DNA of 64,000 bases from Aphelenchoides besseyi (taxonomy: Eukaryota; Nematoda; Chromadorea; Rhabditida; Aphelenchoididae), in the NCBI GenBank assembly GCA_024699855.1, contig JAMPIQ010000003.1, forward strand, positions 3,410,001 through 3,474,000, in the 5' to 3' direction. The notes under the pieces are model-generated. The model was not told the DNA's origin and did no database searches. It was given only the letters and a program-made list of their open reading frames with translations. The stretch's first letter is position 1. The number at the start of each line of letters is the position of its first letter. A program made the position numbers and the translations under genes. Shown here one piece after another: positions 58,081-64,000 of the stretch.

Positions 58081-58380
58081 AACTTTTGTTGAATGTTCAT
58101 TTATAAGAAGACCTCGAAAGTGTTTGTTCCGTTTGATTTTGTGTCGAATTTTCATTTTTTTCATTTAGAATGTTTGGTGAGATTGGATCAAGCGAAAGTA
58201 AGATTTGCGTTTTCGAGCGACAATAGAAAGGTCAAAGTTTTGAATGGTTGGAGTGAGTTGGAAAAAACGATCTAAGGTTTTAAGGTCGTTGGTTTTTGAG
58301 TAGTAAGAAGAAAAATGTGATAGAAGGAAGTTAGAGGGTGTGCATTTTATTTATTCATTGAAACTTCAAGTTTTTATCTG
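58081..58380. other. C-poor (G-skewed) noncoding block
   Basis: By hand count, 58081-58380 holds 73 G and 25 C in 300 bases, the opposite skew to the adjoining block. A 60-codon plus-strand ORF at 58093-58275 has no recognised motif. The two blocks meet at the small palindrome CAACTTTTGTTG. Confidence 0.6.
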
Positions 58381-58407
58381 AGAGCAATGAACAACAAAAA
58401 GAGTTCA

Positions 58408-58585
58408 AGAAGCTGCCTTCTCCGTTTCGATCAACTTCTTCACACCATCGTACATTTCTTTCACACACTCGACCTCCGATTTGCCCAAACGCGCCTTATT
58501 CGAGATGTCCCGTTTCTTTTCTGCTATTTCATGGTGTACTGGAGTCGTCGAATGAAACGATGGGAACTTGTGCTTATGATCTACG
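58408..58585 (-). CDS. Possible terminal exon of a minus-strand gene
   Basis: An open minus-strand frame ends at a stop at 58408-58410. It encodes a charged helical peptide (ARLGKSEVECVKEMYDG, VKKLIETEKAAS) that looks protein-like. A possible acceptor (ATAGCAG) lies at about 58525. No upstream exon can be placed with confidence, and the region to the right also shows a plus-strand coding-like frame. Unrecognised, low confidence. Confidence 0.28.
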
Positions 58586-58862
58586 TATTATTTGAATTCG
58601 TCACTATTTCATCGGGTTCCGTCAATTATGCGGCCGCTAAGATCTACGACGAGTTGAAGTCTGAGGCTGACAGTTTTTATTTACAGAGAGAACTTCAAAT
58701 GAAATCGTGCAATACGCAAAGTTCCTCCTGAAAAAGGAACTGCCAGGTAATTATCGCATTCATTTAATTGAAATATCCGTTTATTTCAGTTTCTTGCGTT
58801 GCATTTAAAGCTTTAAAATGTCCAAATGGAAGAACACGTCGATCCGGAAGAATTACTCGTCA
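58555..58862 (+). CDS. Possible small secreted protein, structure uncertain
   Basis: A plus-strand frame starts MKRWELVLMIYVLFEF, resembling a signal peptide, and continues AAAKIYDELKSEA. A second coding-like stretch (NEIVQYAKFLLKKELP) lies in another frame. It is spliced by a good donor (GTAATTAT, about 58747) to a segment that ends in a stop at 58860-58862. The frames cannot be joined by a convincing intron, so the gene may be misread, frameshifted or not real. Confidence 0.25.
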
Positions 58863-59195
58863 AGTAAACGATTAGCGGAACTTGCCAACATCAACCCACC
58901 AGCGAAGAAACAAAGACTTGAAGAAAAGTTATGCAATAAATGTTCTGCATCTCCTTGTACTTGTGGTATGTCGATGACTGTTGAATTGTAAAAAAATCTA
59001 ATTATTTTTAGACGCAGATTCAAAAAATATAATGTTGAAACCGTGATTGCTACCAAACTAGAAGACGAATTTGAAGAGGAAGTTCTTGAAATGGAAAACA
59101 AAGAGGCTGAAGAATTAAAGAAAGGCATTCTCGTTGATGAGGATCTACAAGACATTGCCGTCGTACCAAAAGTGACAAGTTTAAGCGCAGAATGA
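58818..59195 (+). CDS. Possible two-exon Lys/Glu-rich ORF next to the Helitron
   Basis: An ATG at 58818 opens a basic stretch (KRLAELANINPPAKKQRLEE) followed by a Cys cluster (CNKCSASPCTC). After an intron of about 45 bp an acidic helical stretch (KLEDEFEEEVLEMENKEAEEL) runs to a stop at 59193-59195. The donor needed for frame agreement (GTCGAT) is weak; the better donor (GTATGT) gives an early stop. It may be an accessory ORF of the mobile element or a decaying gene. Unrecognised. Confidence 0.3.
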
Positions 59196-59223
59196 TTTAC
59201 GTGATTTTTATCGATTTTGTGAC

Positions 59224-59662
59224 TCTCCGGTAGTCACATACTACTCTTGACGAACAAATGGACAGATTGATCGTCTCGCTGACTGTGCCGTATTTAAATT
59301 GGGAGAATTTGTTGAAAGTCGCCTTCAAAGACCATGATTTTGCCTCCAAATGCTAAACTGCTTCTCATCAGTTCTCTGAGTTTGCGGTCGGCTATTTCAA
59401 TTGCGTGTCGTGGAGCCATTGGTGATTCGTCCCGACTAACAACATCAGTATTCATCAGCATTTTACCGGCACGACTTCTTGCTGTCAAATTCGAATTTGA
59501 ATTGCGATCAAGTGGCACTCCGAGACCAAATGTTTTGTGATATGTTATGCTATTTGGTAACAACAAAGCAGCAATTCCAGTAAATGCACAACTCAAAAAT
59601 TTCTTGTTTCCGTTGACAAAATGACACAGAGTATTGTAGACGTAAGTCTTGACTGTTCCACC
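59224..59662 (-). pseudogene. Decayed PIF1-type (Helitron) helicase fragment, inverted
   Basis: On the minus strand a frame reads GGTVKTYVYNTL, FTGIAALLLPN, a DES (Walker B-like) and FGGKIMVFEGDFQQILPI, in the order found in PIF1/Helitron helicases. The Walker A motif is altered (GGTVKT where GGTGKT is expected), and a stop codon at 59294-59296 falls directly after ILPI. Recognisable sequence continues after it in the same frame (to about 59224). The fragment covers only the first part of the helicase. It lies opposite in orientation to the Rep ORF at 60190. It is a dead remnant, either of the same element after inversion or of another copy. Confidence 0.75.
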
Positions 59663-60189
59663 TAGATCAAAGATACAACAAAAGATACAAAGATTTTATT
59701 CGATTCTAACAAACAACAACCATTAATCTTCTTTTCTTCTTTTTTTTGCTATAAGAGGGGCATGTGTGTCCGCTCCGGTGAGATATCGGAAGCGTGTGAA
59801 CGGATTTTGATGTACTTTTTTTTGAAATGATCAGCGTTTTGCGCAGGTTCCGCGAATTGAAAATTGGGCCACTGAAAATGTTTCTGTGCAAAGATACGAG
59901 ATAGTCGATAAAGTAAATGAAATCTGAATATTGCGTATGCAAATTGTTTTTGGATTGCTCGATAGAAACTTTCTCATTCTGGATATTTTATTCGTTGTGT
60001 TGTCGATTGGTCGTTGAGCACGATCTGCGTTTATGTAAGTTGATATTCTTTTAAAGACAATTGCTTTTAATGTTATGTTTTTTAGGTTTTTGTTCGGTTT
60101 TGAATGTCGTCAAAAGATGTTGGAGTCTTAAAAGGTAAAAGTAGCCGAGATCATCTAAAAACAACAAGAAATTAGGCGCATTATCGCCG
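59663..60189. other. Spacer upstream of the Rep ORF
   Basis: About 530 bp, AT-rich, with a poly-A/T run near 59735-59755. No ORF of note. Probably contains the promoter of the Rep gene. Confidence 0.4.
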
Positions 60190-63100
60190 ATGTTGGACTC
60201 CGAAACGGCCATTTTGAACGATGGAGAGACAAATTTGGATGGGAAGTTATTAAATGTGAGCCTCGGCTCTGTCAACGAATCGATTTTTCAAGTTGTGAAT
60301 CTGAACGCTAATAAACAATTAAACCACGTCGTTGACTATCAATTTGCTTTTAACAATGATGATTCTCTTATGGAAGTGGACGCAATCAGCGAAATAAGTA
60401 ACTTGCACAGAATAAGAATTGAACAACTCACGGAGGATGACCTTGAATGCCTAGCAAAATTTAGTGGCAGGGAAAGTTGGTTAAACAATGACATCATTAT
60501 GTGCTACTTAATTCATCAATTGTCGAAAATTGATCCTCAGATCATGGTTTTTGAGACTGCAGTTTGGAGAGAGAAAACAGAAATTCAAAACAATTGGCAA
60601 TCAATTTTTTGTCCGGAGTTGAAGCAATCTTGGAGCAAAGTGTTTTTCCCAATTTTTGTTCGAGAAAATCATTGGACCTTAGCGGTTGTGAATACTGAAG
60701 GTAATTGTGATTTTTACTATTCAATGGGTGGTAGTTTAAGTAATGATCAGCAAGAGTTCATTAAACAGGTCATGAGTTATTTGCATATCAATCAAATGCA
60801 GTTTAATTTGATAAATCGACTTGAATACTATCAACAGAAAAATGACCATAGTTGCGGACCAGCTATTTGCATGTTTGCTGAACGTTTGCTAAATGGACAC
60901 TCATTGAAGTTCCGTCAGATTGAAGTCAACAACTGGAGAAAATCAGCTTTGCGTATTATGCGCGATGAAGTTTTGAATGCAAACCAGAATGATCCTATTG
61001 ATAATTCGTTAAATGAAGGTAACACCACGCGTAAACGAAAAAGTGCTATGTTGACTCTGGATCGAAGTTTAAGAGCTGAACGAGATAGAGCTCAAAAAAA
61101 AAGTTTGAATTTGACGCAAGAACAACAGGAAGATAGGAAAGAACGAGATTCAATTAGGAAAAGGAGACAACGAGAAGATTCGGAAAGGCGTGAAGTTGAA
61201 AACTACGTAAAGAATAAACTACAAAATCTGAAACGCCTAATCGACAAGGAAAACGAGCAACAATCTTTTGTTGCGCGTTCAGCTATTGAAGATGAAGATG
61301 ATGTTCTGTACTTTGACTGTGGCGATTTGAGTCTTGAATGTAAACATTGCAATGCAAAGTTTTTCAAAGGAGAACATGTGGCTAATACACTGAAAGGAAC
61401 GTTCAGCAAGTGTTGTTCTTTTGGCAAAATTGAATTAGAGAATGCATTTAATGACTATCCGCTTGAGTTGTATGATCTCTTAACAAAAACACGTACAAAA
61501 CTGAAAAAGAAAACGACAGAAAAGTCGGAGAGTGAATTGTTTCATGAAAGGCCACGGAACTATAACAGTGCATTTGCATTTGCATCGATGAAAGCACAGA
61601 ATTTAGATCGCAGTACATTGCCGTTCGCCTATAGAATTCAAGGACAAATCTATCATACTGTGAATTTGGCATTGCATCCCGATTTAAATGAAAGACCGTC
61701 TTATGCTCAGCTGTTCATTTTGGACACAGAAGAATCGATTCAAGAACGGATGAATAATAACGCCAACAGAGGTTGTGATGAAAATGTTATGCGTGTTATC
61801 GAGCAATCGCTTTACCAAGTGAATCCTTATTATCATAGTTTCAAAATGATGTTTGAAGTTGAACGAGAGGTTAAACAAGTAGCTGAACAAAAAGGAGAAG
61901 AAGCACCGGAAATTCGTTTGCTGTTTGATATTAACAATCTTGACAAAAGACGTTTTAACATCCCGAAATGCAATGAAGTAGCAGCAGTCTTTGTACTTGA
62001 TTCAAACAATGAACTGCCACCAGCAGAAAAACTGGCCATTCATCAAAGAGGAAAGGTGTTCAAAAGCATTACGAAATTTGAGAAACGTGCTGAAAGTATG
62101 TTGTTTCCGATTTACTTCCCAACTGGAAAGGGAGGTTGTGGAATTGAATTGCGAAATAAGATGAACAAAAAGATTACATTTTCACAATACTATCGCTATA
62201 TGACTTCTGTTCGTATGACTGATTCATTGGCATTCAATCAACAGAACTTCGAGCATGCAAAAAAAGAGTTGTACGGAAGAATGATTAAAGACGATGAGAA
62301 AACTCCGCTTTACGCTTTTGATTGGAATAAAGAATACGATGATCATTTCAGCATGTTGAATTTCAATCCCATTCGACTTGCAGGAAAATTGTATCAGCAA
62401 TATTTAGTTGATGGATATGTTAAGGTTGAACAAGACAGGCTTGACTACATTCGTTTTCATCAAAAAGAACTGAAATCGGAAAAGTATCAAACTTTGCACG
62501 ATTATGTAAAAACAACAGCAGATGATAAAGGAAAGAACGTCGGACAAACTTTTGTATTGCCATCAACATTTAAAGGAAGTCCAAGACATTGCCAGCAAGG
62601 TTATCAAGATTCAATGGCTATAGTAAGAAGATTCGGAAAACCAAGTTTGTTCATTACATTCACATGCAATCCCAATTGGCCAGAAGTTCAAAGAAATTTG
62701 TTGCCCGGAAATAAAGCAATGGATGAACCCGACTTAATTGATCGTGTGTTTAACATGAAGTTCAAGGAGTTGATGAAGGATTTGAAGGTAAGAGAAGTTT
62801 GCGGCAAAGTTCTCGCTTACACATATGTGATTGAATTTCAAAAAAGAGGATTGCCTCATGCACATATTCTGTTGATCTTAGATAAATCGAGTAAAATCAG
62901 TACATCGGAAGAAATTGACGAAATGGTATCGGCTGAAATTCCTGATGAAGACGTTGAGCCGAGATTACACCTTATCATTACTCAGCATATGATGCGTGGG
63001 CTTTGCGGTAAACACAATAAAAATCGCGCTCGCACGGAAGAAAAATGGAAAGCTAAGCTAATTTGCAGTAAAAACTTTACAAAAGAATTTCGCGAAAAAA

Positions 63101-63357
63101 CTGAAGTCGGTAATGACAGTTACGCACAGTACAAAAGACGATATAATGGAAGAACTTTTGAAATGTCAAAAGGTGTGAAACTGGACAATCGTTGGGTTGT
63201 ACCCTACAATAAGTATTTGAGTTTGAAGTATTCGGCCCACATTAATGTTGAAATCTGTGCGTCTGTCAAAAGCGTTAAGTATTTATGTAAATACGTATAT
63301 AAGTGCTTAGTAGGTTTCGTTTTTAGCAAAAGAAATTCCAGCGAAATGGGTTCTTGA
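60190..63357 (+). CDS. ULP1-type protease fused to Helitron Rep (HUH) domain, 1055 aa
   Basis: One unbroken ORF, unlike the intron-rich host genes. Residues about 90-260 form a C48/ULP1 cysteine protease with His in ENHW, Asp in CDFYYS and Cys in DHSCGP. A long Arg/Lys/Glu coiled stretch (about 280-360) is followed by a Cys-rich knuckle (ECKHCNAKF ... KCC, about 380-410). The Helitron helicase-like N-terminal/Rep region follows: FITFTCNPNWPE, the HUH motif in RGLPHAHILLIL (about 885-897), and the catalytic Tyr region VKYLCKYVYK (about 1030). The protein stops shortly after the Tyr motif, so no helicase follows in frame. Rep nicks and joins DNA during rolling-circle transposition; the ULP1 domain resembles SUMO proteases. 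All residues named are intact, so the Rep could be active as a nickase. Confidence 0.9.
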   Translation: MLDSETAILNDGETNLDGKLLNVSLGSVNESIFQVVNLNANKQLNHVVDYQFAFNNDDSLMEVDAISEISNLHRIRIEQLTEDDLECLAKFSGRESWLNNDIIMCYLIHQLSKIDPQIMVFETAVWREKTEIQNNWQSIFCPELKQSWSKVFFPIFVRENHWTLAVVNTEGNCDFYYSMGGSLSNDQQEFIKQVMSYLHINQMQFNLINRLEYYQQKNDHSCGPAICMFAERLLNGHSLKFRQIEVNNWRKSALRIMRDEVLNANQNDPIDNSLNEGNTTRKRKSAMLTLDRSLRAERDRAQKKSLNLTQEQQEDRKERDSIRKRRQREDSERREVENYVKNKLQNLKRLIDKENEQQSFVARSAIEDEDDVLYFDCGDLSLECKHCNAKFFKGEHVANTLKGTFSKCCSFGKIELENAFNDYPLELYDLLTKTRTKLKKKTTEKSESELFHERPRNYNSAFAFASMKAQNLDRSTLPFAYRIQGQIYHTVNLALHPDLNERPSYAQLFILDTEESIQERMNNNANRGCDENVMRVIEQSLYQVNPYYHSFKMMFEVEREVKQVAEQKGEEAPEIRLLFDINNLDKRRFNIPKCNEVAAVFVLDSNNELPPAEKLAIHQRGKVFKSITKFEKRAESMLFPIYFPTGKGGCGIELRNKMNKKITFSQYYRYMTSVRMTDSLAFNQQNFEHAKKELYGRMIKDDEKTPLYAFDWNKEYDDHFSMLNFNPIRLAGKLYQQYLVDGYVKVEQDRLDYIRFHQKELKSEKYQTLHDYVKTTADDKGKNVGQTFVLPSTFKGSPRHCQQGYQDSMAIVRRFGKPSLFITFTCNPNWPEVQRNLLPGNKAMDEPDLIDRVFNMKFKELMKDLKVREVCGKVLAYTYVIEFQKRGLPHAHILLILDKSSKISTSEEIDEMVSAEIPDEDVEPRLHLIITQHMMRGLCGKHNKNRARTEEKWKAKLICSKNFTKEFREKTEVGNDSYAQYKRRYNGRTFEMSKGVKLDNRWVVPYNKYLSLKYSAHINVEICASVKSVKYLCKYVYKCLVGFVFSKRNSSEMGS

Positions 63358-63978
63358 TTGCCGAAATCCACAAAGATCAGCGAGATTTTGCTTAAGATTT
63401 GGGAAGGTTGGCAAAGCGATTTGCAAACAAAAAAGCGCTCTACAACAAGTGAGTTTTAACGTATTCAAAATAACTGCTTTTCCAGAATGCTTGAAGTCGA
63501 AATTGTCGGGAAATCAACGATCATAAAAAAACTCCGAATTCGCGTCTTTTCCGTTTCTATGGACTTAACGGTACGACAATCGTTCGTTTTGTCGTGTGGT
63601 CGGACCAAATGAACAAAGTGAATGAGAATTGCAAAATTGGAAACGTAAGTAGTTTAGCTGGAAACCTAAAACGGATTGTTTTCGTGCGTCTTTATTTCGG
63701 GATTGAAAGTGTCGAAAAAATTTTCTGGAAAAGATGACAAGGAAGAACTGAATGTTTGGGCAGAAGGCGAATTCACAATAACCAAAGAAAGCAGTTTCAA
63801 ACTTCTCCACAAAGCACCTGCTCAACAAGATCCAAAGAATGCTTTCAATTTGCCACCGTTTTATCGACAGTTAGCAGAAGTTTTAATTGGAGATACCGAA
63901 ATAGGTATGAACGGATTACAATGTTTTAATGCTTTCTTTAGCCGCTCACGCAACGGTGTTGTTGAATGAGATGCCAAC
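63358..63978 (+). CDS. Possible RPA/OB-fold fragment downstream of Rep
   Basis: One frame around 63535-63645 reads SRLFRFYGLNG, IVRFVVWSDQ and ENCKIGN, ending at a donor-like GTAAGT. The style is that of the OB folds of replication protein A (FRFYLxDG ... VWDDQ). A second coding-like stretch, 63700-63900 (KDDKEELNVWAEGEF), may be the next exon. Upstream frames contain stops and no start is placed. RPA-like genes are known passengers of plant and some animal Helitrons, so this may belong to the element. The region continues to the window edge. Confidence 0.35.
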
Positions 63979-64000
63979 TTCTATGGAAGAAAAACAAAAT

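Larger units (their letters stand above)
59290..63357. mobile_element. Helitron-like element, rearranged; ends not found
   Basis: The Rep ORF (plus strand) and the inverted helicase fragment (minus strand) together mark a Helitron-family rolling-circle transposon region. An intact autonomous element would have Rep and helicase fused in one protein; here they are separate and opposed. I could not place the 5' TC or 3' hairpin-CTRR ends around the Rep ORF. The element may extend past 64 kb. Confidence 0.65.

Noticed and set aside
57541..58380. Interpretation of the skew switch as a perfect inverted repeat
   Set aside because: Reverse-complementing the left arm by eye gives no extended match to the right arm; only the 12-bp centre is palindromic.

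Overview
The window is eukaryotic nuclear DNA from a nematode. Genes are split by many short GT-AG introns (mostly 36-50 bp, a few GC-AG). The gene content includes families typical of or restricted to nematodes: five fatty-acid/retinol-binding (FAR-like) genes, six small secreted ShKT-domain genes and a Gly-rich cleavable peptide precursor. A tuberin (TSC2) gene is present; C. elegans is known to lack TSC1/TSC2, so the source is probably not a close Caenorhabditis relative. I rebuilt gene models by hand from splice signals, reading-frame phase and family similarity. No database search was possible.

Layout. 0.4-5.0 kb: PDE6D/PDEdelta (+), cortactin with seven repeats and an SH3 domain (-), and an unrecognised gene (-). 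5.5-14.7 kb: a cluster of six ShKT genes (+), interrupted by an arginase (+) and a Gly-rich peptide (-). 14.9-16.1 kb: a DHRS1-type short-chain dehydrogenase (+). 16.4-21.1 kb: a PLEKHG5/Syx-like RhoGEF (-) ending in a PDZ ligand. 21.1-26.5 kb: a 5.4-kb gene-free, relatively GC/CpG-rich stretch between divergent genes. 26.5-28.7 kb: an amino-acid transporter of the AAAP/SLC36 type (+). 28.7-35.5 kb: five FAR-like genes (-) flanking an Old-Yellow-Enzyme-type oxidoreductase (-). 36.2-37.8 kb: an unrecognised basic/Cys-containing protein (+). 37.9-39.5 kb: ERCC8/CSA (+). 39.8-45.5 kb: TSC2 (+). 47.8-51.5 kb: two PAP2/lipid phosphate phosphatases (+). 52.0-54.0 kb: a UDP-glycosyltransferase (+). 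54.5-56.8 kb: a pseudokinase (-).

57.5-64.0 kb is accessory sequence. A sharp GC-skew reversal lies at about 58.08 kb. Small uncertain ORFs follow, then a decayed, inverted PIF1-type helicase fragment, and a 1055-codon ORF fusing a ULP1-type cysteine protease to a Helitron Rep (HUH) domain. Downstream is a possible RPA/OB-fold fragment that runs towards the window edge.

The most interesting observations are: the TSC2 GAP domain has lost its catalytic asparagine thumb; the pseudokinase has lost all three catalytic motifs; the Helitron Rep is fused to ULP1 and separated from an inverted dead helicase; the skew switch; and the ShKT and FAR clusters. Secreted defence- or cuticle-type peptides, lipid-binding proteins and detoxification enzymes are grouped here, but the sequence shows no operon-like control or shared pathway.
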